This document shows, one piece after another, positions 22,016 through 33,304 of a stretch of DNA of 64,000 nucleotides. The stretch is from positions 186,001 through 250,000 of the forward strand of contig NZ_WINI01000001.1 of assembly GCF_009497155.1 (NCBI RefSeq), written 5' to 3'. The position numbers and the translations under genes were made by a program. Positions within the stretch are counted from its first letter, which is position 1; every line of letters starts with the position of its first letter. Origin of the DNA: Glaciimonas soli. GTDB lineage: Bacteria; Pseudomonadota; Gammaproteobacteria; Burkholderiales; Burkholderiaceae_D. Below the pieces are notes generated by a model. The model searched no databases and was not told where the DNA came from. It saw only the letters and a list, made by a program, of their open reading frames with translations.

Positions 22016-23155
22016 TTATTTACCAGCGAGTGACTCAATGATTTCGTCATGCCGTTCTTTATCACTCTTGTGAAGATATGTCGCGGTAGTCGATATATTG
22101 GCATGACCGGCTGTATCCTGTAATGCCTTAAGAGACACGTCATTGTTGGCATGGGTCGTTAGCATGGTGTGTCGCAACCAGTGCGCGGACGCCTGGCGCA
22201 AAGATGAAGCGCTATCCAGGTCGCCATCTGTCTCAGCCAAAGCTCCCGCGTCAGCGAATAAGGATTTCATCGCATTCGATGCCGCCTCGTCTGTAATCGA
22301 AACAAGCGCCCGCCCGCGAGTTGAAAGCACCAATGGTGTAGATTCATCGCGCTGTGCGTGAACCAATAGTCCAAACGCCAAACGATAATCGCGAAAGGCA
22401 GTGAGCATTGCAGGCGCAACCGGGAGTCTGCGAGGTTTGGATCCTTTGCCAACCACATCGAGCCACCACCGTCCATCTCCTTCTGTGTACATCGCGCCCA
22501 TCTTAGCCTCGGTCAGCTCGGATAGCCGGGCGCCGGTCGTGATGTAGCTGATCAATAAAAAACGATCACGCGCCTTGCCTTTTATTCTTGCTGGGGTTGT
22601 TGTGGATAGGCCGTCAATAGCGGCATACACATAGTCAATGGCTTGCGTGCTCAGATACCGGGTGACGCGTGCATCACGGACAGTTTTGATATTTTTGACG
22701 AGCGCGCCAGCGTTGCGTTGTAGATATCCGGCGTTCTTCGCAAATTCCAGCAATGCTTTCACCACCCGAAAAGCTTGTCGAACGCTGGGCTCCGACAGCG
22801 GCCCAGAAAAAGGCCGCCAGCGATCGTCATTGCGTGGCCACTTGGTTGGCGATACCCACATTGCGATGGGTTGCGGATCTTTTAAAAAAGCCTTGTAGGC
22901 GATGAGATCTTCGATACTCACCTGAAGCAGCATTTTGGATCGATGTTGGCACCATAGCAAAAAACGCCCCAGATCTTTCTTTGTGCTCTTGATCGAATTT
23001 TCCGATAACTCGCTACTGTAAAGAAAGGCGCGCGCCAGCTCGGAATCGGTTCGTGCCGCCACCAGCGGCTCTGCCTCCTCGTCCGCAAACAAGTCAATCG
23101 TATGCACGATAACCTCGCCTGGTCGGTCAAAATCCATCGGCTCAAAATTGTTCAT
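22016..23155 (-). CDS. Tyrosine-family site-specific recombinase
   Basis: 379 residues. The N-terminal SAM-like domain (LSENSIKSTKKDLGRFLLWC) binds core DNA; the catalytic domain shows Arg in TTGARLSELTE, the HWLRH pair, GHANISTTATYLH with the third His and the Tyr nucleophile. It is of the XerC/D-like integrase class rather than the phage lambda class. Divergent from a KfrA-like gene, a pair common in betaproteobacterial islands. Nothing shows that it acts on the dif-type elements to its left, which need none. Confidence 0.88.
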   Translation of the reverse strand: MNNFEPMDFDRPGEVIVHTIDLFADEEAEPLVAARTDSELARAFLYSSELSENSIKSTKKDLGRFLLWCQHRSKMLLQVSIEDLIAYKAFLKDPQPIAMWVSPTKWPRNDDRWRPFSGPLSEPSVRQAFRVVKALLEFAKNAGYLQRNAGALVKNIKTVRDARVTRYLSTQAIDYVYAAIDGLSTTTPARIKGKARDRFLLISYITTGARLSELTEAKMGAMYTEGDGRWWLDVVGKGSKPRRLPVAPAMLTAFRDYRLAFGLLVHAQRDESTPLVLSTRGRALVSITDEAASNAMKSLFADAGALAETDGDLDSASSLRQASAHWLRHTMLTTHANNDVSLKALQDTAGHANISTTATYLHKSDKERHDEIIESLAGK

Positions 23156-23233
23156 GCGGGCATCAAAAAGAAGTTTGAAAGGTCAAAAGGCTGCATTTTT
23201 CAGAGCCGCATTCGATTTAAGCGTATATGTCAA

Positions 23234-23307
23234 TTAAGTCGAGATTATATACCTAATCTCGATTTAATGTGATGTTACGTAATTATAATTACATTTTAAT
23301 TACGTAA
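23234..23307. promoter_or_regulatory. Two large palindromes in the integrase-kfrA gap
   Basis: TTAAGTCGAGATTA (23234-23247) faces TAATCTCGATTTAA (23254-23267) with one mismatch in 14. TTACGTAATTA (23275-23285) faces TAATTACGTAA (23297-23307) perfectly. They lie between divergent promoters and are probable binding sites of the KfrA-like protein, or part of the recombination site. Confidence 0.65.
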
Positions 23308-23371
23308 TAATAATTACTTTAGTTAATTAATTTGGTAAAATTCATTGCTCAAATGCCTAGAAAGAAAAATC

Positions 23372-24253
23372 ATGTCCGAACGCCAGAATCTCAGCTGGAC
23401 CGCCTGCGACACACTTGCCGCCCAAGGCAAAAAACCCTCGATTGGACTGGTACGCGAATGGACAATTGCGACGACCGGCGCCAAAAAGGGATCTGACGGC
23501 GACGTACAAAAGGACATCAACGACTGGTATGCCGATCTGCTTAAGTTGAAACGGGATAAAGGCATCATTGGACTGCCGGACGCCGTGGCCGCCCTCACCC
23601 GTGAGCTGTGGCATTTCGCTGTGGAGTCGGCGAACGACACGCTCACCGATGAGCGCACGGCACTTGCCGCAGAAAAGGCGCAAACGGAAAAATTGATCGA
23701 CTTGGCGAAGGAAGGCACGCTGGCGGCCATTACGACCAGCAATGAGTTGAAGGAACAACTAGCGATCGCTAACGCTACCCTCCTCGCCCGAGACGAACAA
23801 ATCAAACGCCTGGAGGAAATACTATCGGAACAGCGCGCAACGTCGCAGGCGAAGGACGAACGGATCGCTGGCTTGACCGTTGACCTGAGTCGCAAGGCAG
23901 AGGAGCAAGCGGCCGGCTTGGCTGAGCTTGATGGGCTACGCAAGCACAGCTTGCTCGAAATCGACAGGGCGCGCGGTGAGTCGAAGCACTGGAAAGCCGA
24001 ATTCAACCGGGTTGAGACTGAAACTAAATCGGCCGCACAGGTTTATCGTGAAAAGATCGCCGTGCTCGATAACGAATTATCTCGTACGCACGGGCGACTG
24101 AGCGCCGTAGAAGAATCGCTTGCGGAAGCAAATAGACGAATGGAAATATTGGTGACTGAATTAGCTGCTTCAAACACAGTAGTGCCAGCGACTAAGCAAC
24201 GATTCGGCATTGGTAAACATCGCGTAGGCGCAGTTCGACGACGTAAGCCTTAA
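23372..24253 (+). CDS. KfrA-like DNA-binding coiled-coil protein
   Basis: 293 residues. The N-terminal 75 residues form a KfrA_N-type winged-helix domain (TACDTLAAQGKKPSIGLVRE, then IND WYADLLKL). A long alpha-helical coiled coil rich in Glu, Ala and Lys follows (LAAEKAQTEKLIDLAKEGTL onward), and the end is very basic (RRRKP). KfrA is an autorepressor of IncP plasmids that helps plasmid segregation; island versions next to integrases are common. Its last codons are part of a repeat found again at 29869. Confidence 0.8.
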   Translation: MSERQNLSWTACDTLAAQGKKPSIGLVREWTIATTGAKKGSDGDVQKDINDWYADLLKLKRDKGIIGLPDAVAALTRELWHFAVESANDTLTDERTALAAEKAQTEKLIDLAKEGTLAAITTSNELKEQLAIANATLLARDEQIKRLEEILSEQRATSQAKDERIAGLTVDLSRKAEEQAAGLAELDGLRKHSLLEIDRARGESKHWKAEFNRVETETKSAAQVYREKIAVLDNELSRTHGRLSAVEESLAEANRRMEILVTELAASNTVVPATKQRFGIGKHRVGAVRRRKP

Positions 24254-24468
24254 AATATCCTGTACAGGCTCAGATGCGTTAACTCGGATTTGATTCGCCA
24301 TTCGGCGTCCTTTGCATCCCAATCTCCGCCCCCTCCCCGAGCCGGCAAGGAATCGCGGCTCTCGCGTGTTGAATATCCGCGTTTAATGTCACCACTGTTT
24401 CACATTTAAAAATAGGCACCGTTCGCGCTCAAAATATCCGTTAGTCTGTTAGGGCTCGTTGGGAAAAT
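24233..24468. repeat. Long direct repeat, copy A (end of kfrA and downstream)
   Basis: About 236 bp that are roughly 85-90% identical, by eye, to 29869-30108. It starts at GTTCGACGA, 21 bp before the kfrA stop, and includes CGGATTTGATTCGCCATTCG and CTCCCCGAGCCGGCAAGGA. The homology begins abruptly, so this is an element boundary rather than a full gene copy. Confidence 0.85.
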
Positions 24469-24824
24469 TATCACTGGCTCGACACGAGTTTGCCATACCC
24501 CGATTGCTGCTCGACGACGAACTCCGGTCGAAGCCGAAGACGATTCTTCTCCAAGAACGTATTTATAACAAGCGCAGCTTACGTCTGACGATGCATATAT
24601 GGCCTGCGTTTTTGTGGGTGCGTATGTGAAACGTCAGCACGCCCTAAAGTATTCCGCGAATTTGATAAGGCGAAGGTGGTCAGCGATGCAATGATTTGTG
24701 CACTTTTTGCACAATACTTGTCTTGCTTGCCACCTTTTTATTGGATATTGAGATCGTTACCATAGCGCTGCGTTTCAGTGCTTCAGTTTCAATCAATATT
24801 CAACTTCTTATTTGAGGGATTTTT
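24254..24824 (+). other. 571 bp without a gene
   Basis: The first 215 bp are the rest of repeat copy A. The remainder has no convincing open frame. The last 100 bp before the 24825 gene are AT-rich and include a GAGGG ribosome-binding site, so the promoter of that gene probably lies there. Confidence 0.5.
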
Positions 24825-25571
24825 ATGGCTTCGTTTTCTTTCTTCCAGTTTTCCGGTCGCAATACTTTGGGTTCCCGTTCGACCAGGATTAAAACGCTGG
24901 TTTCAGGTTTGCTTCTAGCTGTCGCTGGTACGGCGATGGCCGCTAATATGGATGCCAATGCGCATCCTACTATCCGCGCAATGTCAGGCGCTAAGGAAGT
25001 GAGTCAGCTTGATCCTAAGGCTACAGCCTTAGTTGTGATCGACTTCCAAAATGAATATTTCTCTGGTGGCAAAATGCCTATTCCAGATGGATTAGCCGCG
25101 GAGAAAAATGCCAAGCGCTTGCTGCAGTTTGCAGACAAGGAAAAAATGCCTGTATTCCAGGTGCAGCACGTTACGCCAGCAGGTTCGGCCGTTTTTGCGA
25201 TTGATGGCAAAACAGTGAATTTTCATGCAGGTATGGAGCCACGCTCAGGCGATAAGTTGCTTAAAAAAGATACAGTAGATGTATTCGCTAGCACTGATCT
25301 TGAGAAACAACTTAAAGCCGGCCGCATTAAAACTATCATCATCACTGGTTTAATGACACACGCTTGTGTTGAAGCTGCGGCACGCAGTGCTGCTGCGATG
25401 GGATTTAATGTCATCGTCGCTTCAGATGCGTCGGCAACCCGTGCTATCACGCGTGTTGATGGTGAAACAGTCGACGCTAAAGCCTTGCATCGCGCAAGTC
25501 TGGCAACGATCGAAGATACATTTGGCGATGTTATGACGACTTCAAAAATTATCGCTTTGCCAGTGCGTTAA
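24825..25571 (+). CDS. Exported isochorismatase-family cysteine hydrolase
   Basis: 248 residues. The N-terminus has a signal peptide (TRIKTLVSGLLLAVAGTAMA then cleavage before ANMDAN), unusual because most family members are cytoplasmic. The hydrolase core shows the catalytic Asp in ALVVIDFQNEYF and the Cys in TGLMTHACVEAAARSA, followed by VIVASDASATR. The family cleaves isochorismate, N-carbamoylsarcosine or nicotinamide-like amides. The substrate is unknown. It is flanked by a repeat and an IS remnant, which suggests acquired DNA. Confidence 0.85.
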   Translation: MASFSFFQFSGRNTLGSRSTRIKTLVSGLLLAVAGTAMAANMDANAHPTIRAMSGAKEVSQLDPKATALVVIDFQNEYFSGGKMPIPDGLAAEKNAKRLLQFADKEKMPVFQVQHVTPAGSAVFAIDGKTVNFHAGMEPRSGDKLLKKDTVDVFASTDLEKQLKAGRIKTIIITGLMTHACVEAAARSAAAMGFNVIVASDASATRAITRVDGETVDAKALHRASLATIEDTFGDVMTTSKIIALPVR

Positions 25572-25599
25572 TTTATTGAGACTAGAGCGTGTTGGCGTT

Positions 25600-25960
25600 T
25601 TACGTAGGCAACCACAAAAAAACGCAGACCGTGGCAACAACACGTTCATAATTTCTTTTGACCTTATCGAACCGTGTAGCCAAAGTTCGAAACTGTTTTA
25701 ACCGTGCAAAGGCATTTTCGACAAGGTGGCGATATCGGTATAGTTCTATATCGATATCGCCGTTTCCCTTGATAGAGTTGCTTTTTCTTGGGATAACAGC
25801 ACGACTCCCCTTCTATGCAATTTGTTCTCGTATCGCTTCACTGTCATAGTCTTTATCCCCAACAATGGCACCTGCGCGATAATTTAGCGATCAGTTCTGG
25901 TGCTGCCTTACAGTCATGCCTAGCGCGACTGGTTTGGGTTCAGCAACAAGTATCTTTTTT
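25600..25960 (-). pseudogene. IS5-family transposase remnant
   Basis: On the minus strand the C-terminal part of an IS5-family DDE transposase is readable: GAIVGDKDYDSEAIREQIA, then an in-frame TAG, then AVIPRKS, YRYRHLVENAFARLKQFRTL and VVATVCVFLWLPT. VENAFARLK contains the catalytic Glu region. The first part is missing or frameshifted and no intact inverted repeats are visible, so the element is dead. The left boundary is approximate. Confidence 0.75.
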
Positions 25961-26056
25961 CTCCCATCCACTATTCACGTTAAACTTGAGCGACTTAGAG
26001 TGATTCTATACGGCGTCGTAGTCATCCGACTCCACAGAGAATGAGAGGATAGTTCT

Positions 26057-26785
26057 ATGCGTTTTGAACTCTACTATTGGCCGACCATACAAGGCAGAGG
26101 CGAATACATTCGACTTGCGCTAGAACAAGGAGGTGCGAAGTATATTGATGTCGCACGGCGCGCCGAAAGTAGTGGAATGGGTGTTCGAGCGATGGTTGGT
26201 TTGATGAACAACAACGAATTGCCGTATCCGCCGTTTGCCCCACCATTTCTCAAAGCCGGTGAGCTGATTATTGCTCAAACTGCAAATATTCTGTTGTTCC
26301 TTGGACCGCAATTAAACTTGATCGGCGTCGACGAGAGCAGCCGAATCTGGGCCCACCAATTGCAGTTGACGATCTCCGATTTTGTGACTGAAGTGCATGA
26401 TACACATCATCCGATAGCAGGCAGCTTGTATTATAAAGATCAAAAGCCAGAGGCAAAAAGGCGCACTGCAGATTTTATTGGAACGCGACTACCGAAGTTC
26501 CTTGGCTACTTCGAGCGCGTCATGGAATGCAATCCTTTTGGTGATCAGTTCATGATTGGTGCGCAACTCAGCTACGTGGATTTGTCAATTTTTCAAATTA
26601 TCGAAGGACTGCGTTACGCATTTCCTAATGCAATGAAAAAAACAGAGTCCAGTTATCCGCTGCTATTGGATTTGCATCGCCGGGTCGCATTACAACCAAG
26701 AATCGCGCGCTACCTCAAATCGGCGCGTCGTGTTCCATTTTCCAAGCAAGGCATATTTCGTCACTATAACGAGCTCGATGTTTGA
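26057..26785 (+). CDS. Glutathione S-transferase family protein
   Basis: 242 residues. The N-terminal thioredoxin-like domain begins FELYYWPTIQGRGEYIRLAL, where Tyr and Arg match the sigma/alpha-like GST active site, with the usual Pro before strand 3 (ELPYPPFAPPFLKAGELIIA, Q-T region for glutathione binding). A C-terminal helical domain follows (YVDLSIFQIIEGLRYAFPNA). Probably a soluble glutathione transferase in detoxification. Located near katG, so oxidative or xenobiotic stress is a possible theme. Confidence 0.8.
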   Translation: MRFELYYWPTIQGRGEYIRLALEQGGAKYIDVARRAESSGMGVRAMVGLMNNNELPYPPFAPPFLKAGELIIAQTANILLFLGPQLNLIGVDESSRIWAHQLQLTISDFVTEVHDTHHPIAGSLYYKDQKPEAKRRTADFIGTRLPKFLGYFERVMECNPFGDQFMIGAQLSYVDLSIFQIIEGLRYAFPNAMKKTESSYPLLLDLHRRVALQPRIARYLKSARRVPFSKQGIFRHYNELDV

Positions 26786-26923
26786 CGATGACAGTCAGAT
26801 TAAACCTGTCTCGCTCAAAAACGGACTGCAGAAATCTCTTGTTGGATTGAGGCCTGAAACAAATTGGCCGCATTATATTCTGAAAGACAAGCGTCACCAC
26901 GTACTGGCGACGCAGGCGCAGCG

Positions 26924-26954
26924 GGCCCTGTCTGTGTTTGAACCAGACAGGGCC
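26924..26954 (-). terminator. Strong hairpin after katG
   Basis: GGCCCTGTCTG and CAGACAGGGCC form a perfect 11-bp stem with a nine-base loop, just downstream of the katG stop and between convergent genes. No T-run, so strength is uncertain. Confidence 0.6.
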
Positions 26955-26964
26955 GCAGTCACCA

Positions 26965-29344
<2,380 letters not shown>

Positions 29345-30369
29345 GAGGCATCTCCTGATTGTCAAATAGCTTACACATAGTAATTCCAATTCAATAATAA
29401 ATAAAATTAATTAATTTAATTGAATCAATAGTTATATGCGATCATTTGCGCAACTTAGACTAAGGTCGCTCGAGTCATTCGACCAACCGGCCATTCTTCC
29501 GAGTCGCCGTTATAGCACTCGATTCGCTGGTCATCGCCACCATAATCGTACCAACACTTTGCGTCCGTCCTACCCTCGCAAAGTATCCGGTATTCATACT
29601 TACCAGGCAACTATCCCGGTTTATCAAAATGTTGAGTCACGAAATCCACGACTTGCCCCGATAAATCTTCTCCGCCATTCTGCTGCATGCATGCTTCTGG
29701 TCGTTTTGAGCCACTCACTACGAGCTTAGTTCGATCCAGACCGGAAGTACGGATTTGTAAATAGCTGGCGCTCAATGCCTAGCAGGGTTTCCTGGCCGCT
29801 TTCTTGCATGATAGTTTCCGGGTCGTCAAGCTGCAGTTATCAAATATGAAAATGCGAAGAATAGACTGGTTCGACGAGGTAAGCCTTAAAATGTCGTGTA
29901 CAGACTCATATGCGCTAACTCGGATTTGATTCGCCATTCGGTGTCCTTTACATCCCAATCTCTACTTCCCTCCCCGAGCCGGCAAGGAGTCGCGGCTCAC
30001 GTGTGCTGAATATCCGTGTTTAAAGTCGCCACGGTCTCACATTTAAAAATAGGCGCCATTCGCGCTCAAAATATCTATCCAATAGTCTGTTAGGACTCGT
30101 TGGAAAAAATACCACCGCCCCTAGCAGCCGTAGATCGGAACACATTCTTCGCCGTATCTTTATCCCAAGTTTTTTATTCTTTTCTCGTTAGAGGACCTAG
30201 CGACTATAGTGCAAATTGAGCTCTGCATCCTATGCTGTGTGATGAGTCTGTTATGATGGAAGTTGGATTCGACGATGGTTTGAACAAAAAATGAAGCTGC
30301 TGAAGCAGCGTTTTGAGGTAGCGCTCCTCACGATAGATAGTGTCAAGTAATAGGCTGGAAATACTCAAA
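29345..30369. other. About 1 kb without a confident gene
   Basis: It holds the AT-rich promoter region of the katG unit (29380-29440) and the second copy of the long repeat (29869-30108). On the minus strand a 51-codon open frame at 29455-29610 with protein-like composition (KYEYRILCEGRTDAKCWYDY) lacks an ATG and looks like a gene remnant. I recognise nothing else. Confidence 0.5.
29869..30108. repeat. Long direct repeat, copy B
   Basis: Matches 24233-24468, including the last codons of the kfrA-like gene (GTAAGCCTTAA), but the rest of kfrA is absent here. It has a short insertion near 30077. The divergence indicates an old duplication. Confidence 0.85.
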
Positions 30370-30603
30370 ATGATAGATTGGATCCCTATAGTCTTCGTTA
30401 CATTCAAGGTTCTCGTGCTCGGCACGGGCATGTTCTTCGCCATCAAGTGGCATTACGATCAAGGGAAGAAGGAGACGGAGAAGCGCGCGGTGCTACGCGC
30501 GAGCGGCAAGGTGGCCGCAATCTTCATGCTATCGCTTCTGGGATTGGGGCTCGTCACCTTCGTCCTTGCCAGGATGCTGGGGTTGGACTTGACCTTCCCT
30601 TGA
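30370..30603 (+). CDS. Small membrane protein of unknown function
   Basis: 77 residues with two membrane segments: IDWIPIVFVTFKVLVLGTGM at the N-terminus and AAIFMLSLLGLGLVTFVLAR near the C-terminus, joined by a charged loop (HYDQGKKETEKRAVLR). I do not recognise a family. ATG 30370 preferred to a longer frame from 30340. It lies beside an NhaA fragment and may belong to the older chromosomal background rather than to the inserted DNA. Confidence 0.65.
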   Translation: MIDWIPIVFVTFKVLVLGTGMFFAIKWHYDQGKKETEKRAVLRASGKVAAIFMLSLLGLGLVTFVLARMLGLDLTFP

Positions 30604-30652
30604 TGGTAAAGAATAGTCGGCGGATATCCGGTGATGCGGCAGCAATTTCCCG

Positions 30653-30817
30653 ATGCGGCTATTGGCCAGCATCGGCAAGCGGGTCAACGTTCGCATCGGC
30701 ATCGCTGCGGGACTATTAGTCGGCAAGCCATTAGGCATTACATTGATGTGCTTCATAGGCATAGCTCTGGGCAGTTGCAAATTGCCGCTGGATTTGAGTT
30801 GGCGTCATATTTTCTGA
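30653..30817 (+). pseudogene. NhaA Na+/H+ antiporter fragment
   Basis: About 54 codons reading LASIGKRVNVRIGIAAGLLV, then GKPLGITLMCFIGIALGSCK and LPLDLSWRHIF before a TGA. The G..LGL..GKPLGI......A..L...LP.G.SW pattern is a late membrane region of NhaA antiporters (usual length about 390-400). Nothing of the remaining gene is visible, so it is a remnant. Confidence 0.7.
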
Positions 30818-30872
30818 GCGAATGATTAGCGTGGATACGAGACCTGAAGCTTTCGGGCTTCCAAAATAAACT

Positions 30873-31310
30873 CTAACAGCGGTTCAAATAGATAGGCATC
30901 ACATGATCCTGCGTTAGCGGTGCCAGTTGCATCTGCACATAACTGTGGCTATCGACCCATACAGCCTCTTCAATTTCAGCAGCTGCATGAACTGGACCGT
31001 TGATGACAACTCGAAACAGCTCGCAATGCACATCAAAGCCAGGCTCGTTTGCCGCCGTAGCGCTAAACATTCCTAAAAATTGGGCTTGAGCAGTATCGAT
31101 CTGTATTCCCAACTCTTCATCTAACGCGAGGGCCAACGCAGTGGCTGCCGGTTCACCGGGTTCGATCTTTCCACCAGGTTGCATAAATGCAGTGGTACCG
31201 CGTTTGCGTACCAAGAGCGTCTTGCCGTTAGAACCGATCAGTAAAGCAGCAGCAATGGCGAACGAATCACCGCTCTGAAGTGCATCCCACGCATTCCTAG
31301 ATATTTGCAT
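30873..31310 (-). CDS. NUDIX hydrolase with atypical NUDIX box
   Basis: 145 residues of the MutT fold. The NUDIX box reads GKIEPGEPAATALALALDEE followed by LGI. In the consensus GX5EX7REUXEEXGU the Arg and first Glu are replaced (LALDEE in place of REUXEE), while the last two Glu that bind the metal are kept. It may be less active or act on another nucleoside diphosphate derivative. Start at ATG 31310; the longer frame upstream is contradicted by the transglycosylase fragment on the other strand. Confidence 0.75.
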   Translation of the reverse strand: MQISRNAWDALQSGDSFAIAAALLIGSNGKTLLVRKRGTTAFMQPGGKIEPGEPAATALALALDEELGIQIDTAQAQFLGMFSATAANEPGFDVHCELFRVVINGPVHAAAEIEEAVWVDSHSYVQMQLAPLTQDHVMPIYLNRC

Positions 31311-31383
31311 AGGATTAAATGAGTCATTGAGAAATGTTCCAACATTATGAGCACCGACGCCCAATGATTTTGAGAAGGTGTTA

Positions 31384-31656
31384 AAAAGTAATAATACCAA
31401 CGGCACGGTCGATTATGGCCCGATGCAAATTAACACGGTCTGGGCACAACGGCTGCAGGCAAATTTTGGCGTGACGGCAACCATGATTACGCATGATTTT
31501 TGCTGGTCAATGCGCGCCGGTGCTTACATCTTGCGCTATGAAATTAATTCAGCGAACGGTAGCTTTTGGGACGGCGTCGGGCACTATCATTCGCGTACGC
31601 CAAAATTTAAAATGGAATATATCGATCGGGTTTATCAGAATTCATTACGGTTTTAG
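31384..31656 (+). pseudogene. Lytic transglycosylase C-terminal fragment
   Basis: Reads NNTNGTVDYGPMQINTVWAQ, later MRAGAYILRYEINSANGSFW and VGHYHSRTP. This matches the second half of IpgF/VirB1-type lytic transglycosylases (N..G..DYG.MQIN). The part with the catalytic Glu (ESS..) is missing because the frame meets a stop upstream. A remnant; the 5' end is arbitrary. Confidence 0.7.
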
Positions 31657-31827
31657 TATCAACCGCCTTTTCCCCGAGCATTGAGGCAAGGTGCCGCGAT
31701 TTTTTAATACAACGTTATATTGTTTCCAGTTCGTGTTTCCAGTTCGTCGTACGATATATGTAACTCAAATGCTGCTCGGTCTCTTGTACCTTAAACATCC
31801 TGCGCATGTCACCACTCTGACCTGTTC

Positions 31828-32535
31828 CTAGTGACAGTCCGTCGCATGGCACAGATTGCTGCCGGCTTGTGTCGGCTGTTTGTTGACTTGCGCCGCGTTG
31901 TTATTGTTGCCGCGAAATTTGTTGTTCGCGTACACGGAATGGCCGTAGGCTTCCAGACCAAAGAGACGATTGTCACGAATGATGTTTTCGCGCACCTTAA
32001 TGTCGAGTCCAAAAATGCCAACGCCACCGTTGGATTTGACGACGCTGTTGCTTATTAATCCACCAAACATGGTAGCAGCGCCGGTTCCGTTGCCGATCAG
32101 GTTCAGCTTGTCAACGCGAGCCGAATGCGTCTCTAAATATATTCCCAGATTGCCCATTCCCCGAATATAGCCATTTCTGATCACGATATTCTCTCGCAGC
32201 ACCGCATGTATCCCATTGCCTGGGCCTGTAGGAGAGCAAATGACAGGGCGCGACGAGCAACGTGCCGGTCCCTGAATGGTAAAGCCGTTGAGATCTATGG
32301 TGACGTTATCGGCGTTAATCTCGATGGCTGTCGTGTTGGCATTCGGCACGTTCAGGTTACCAGTCAATTGATAGCTACCTGGTTTGCTAATAACGACAAG
32401 AAATCCATTCGATGTGTCAGCTAGTCGATTGGGATCGATAGGAATCACAGCGCTGGCTGCCGAGGCCATGTCCGGCGTCAGTCCCGCTATACTCAGCGCA
32501 ATAATCGCAAATTGCTTCAATATTTGATTACGCAT
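31828..32535 (-). CDS. Exported right-handed beta-helix protein
   Basis: 235 residues. Signal peptide MRNQILKQFAIIALSIAGLT with cleavage near ASAA, then a pectate-lyase-like beta-helix: repeated short strands such as AIEINADNVTIDLNGFTI, ENIVIRNGYIRGMGNLGIYL and NVIRD-type turns. Such proteins are exported and often bind or cut polysaccharides; no catalytic site can be named. Start at ATG 32535 (the longer frame lacks a signal). It ends in a Cys/His-containing tail (NLCHATDCH). Confidence 0.75.
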   Translation of the reverse strand: MRNQILKQFAIIALSIAGLTPDMASAASAVIPIDPNRLADTSNGFLVVISKPGSYQLTGNLNVPNANTTAIEINADNVTIDLNGFTIQGPARCSSRPVICSPTGPGNGIHAVLRENIVIRNGYIRGMGNLGIYLETHSARVDKLNLIGNGTGAATMFGGLISNSVVKSNGGVGIFGLDIKVRENIIRDNRLFGLEAYGHSVYANNKFRGNNNNAAQVNKQPTQAGSNLCHATDCH

Positions 32536-32697
32536 GATGCCTCCGTTGTTGCAAGTGGAGTTGCTACTATGCTCATGCAAAGGTGAGAAATAAATGCAGC
32601 GTAACGCAGTAGCATTTGCTTCTGCGATCTATATGACTGCCTCCATTGCCAGTTTCGAGTCTGTCAGACAAAATCCTGCCAGTATCATCCGGTCACA

Positions 32698-33144
32698 TTA
32701 TGCGTTGGTCGTCTTTGCTTTCGTCGCCGAGCGCTTGGCGGCTGAAGACATGTTCAGCGCCACCGCAGCGCAAATGAGCGTCTTCAATGCCTTTTCATTA
32801 ATCTTATCGTCTTCATGGATATCGATGGCACGCCTGGTGTTGCCTTCCAAGCTAGAGTTGAAGAGTCCGGCAGGATCCTCCAACGAAGCACCTTTGGCGA
32901 ATGTCATTTTTACGACATTCTTGTAGGTCTCACCGGTACAGATAATTCCAGCGTGCGACCATACTGGAACACCTCGCCATTTCATCTCCTCGACAACTTC
33001 GGGGTCTGCCTGCTTAACGAGAGTTCTTACCCGAGCGAGCATCTTGCCCCGCCAATCATTCAACTCTTTGATTTTTGCATCTATTTGTTGAGAGGGAGAT
33101 TCTTCTCCATTTCCTTCCGCCGAGGCTATCTTCATCTTCGTCAT
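32698..33144 (-). CDS. DUF1801 domain protein
   Basis: 148 residues. The core WRGKMLARVRTLVKQADPEV then EEMKWRGVPVWSHAGIICTG and YKNVVKMTFAKGASLEDPAG matches the DUF1801 (YdhG-like) fold, small soluble proteins of unknown function often found near stress genes. The C-terminus is Ala/Lys-rich. Start at ATG 33144 chosen among three close Met codons. Confidence 0.8.
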   Translation of the reverse strand: MTKMKIASAEGNGEESPSQQIDAKIKELNDWRGKMLARVRTLVKQADPEVVEEMKWRGVPVWSHAGIICTGETYKNVVKMTFAKGASLEDPAGLFNSSLEGNTRRAIDIHEDDKINEKALKTLICAAVALNMSSAAKRSATKAKTTNA

Positions 33145-33304
33145 GATTGTGATCACTTTCTCAATGATTGTTGTTGCTCGCGCATCACTTGAATATCACT
33201 AGCAGCACATGGTCCATCGCATATCGCTTCCAACATGTTCTTGCATCTGAAAACACTACCATAAAATGACCGATTTACCCGGGCCGTTGAAGACAACCCG
33301 ATTA

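Noticed and set aside
22016-23155. The tyrosine recombinase as integrase of the inovirus or of element 1
   Set aside because: It lies outside the proposed att sites, pairs with a kfrA-like gene, and both elements look XerCD-dependent.
29436-29729. 97-codon plus-strand open frame near the katG promoter
   Set aside because: Not protein-like; the minus-strand frame in the same place reads better but lacks an ATG, so only a remnant is noted.
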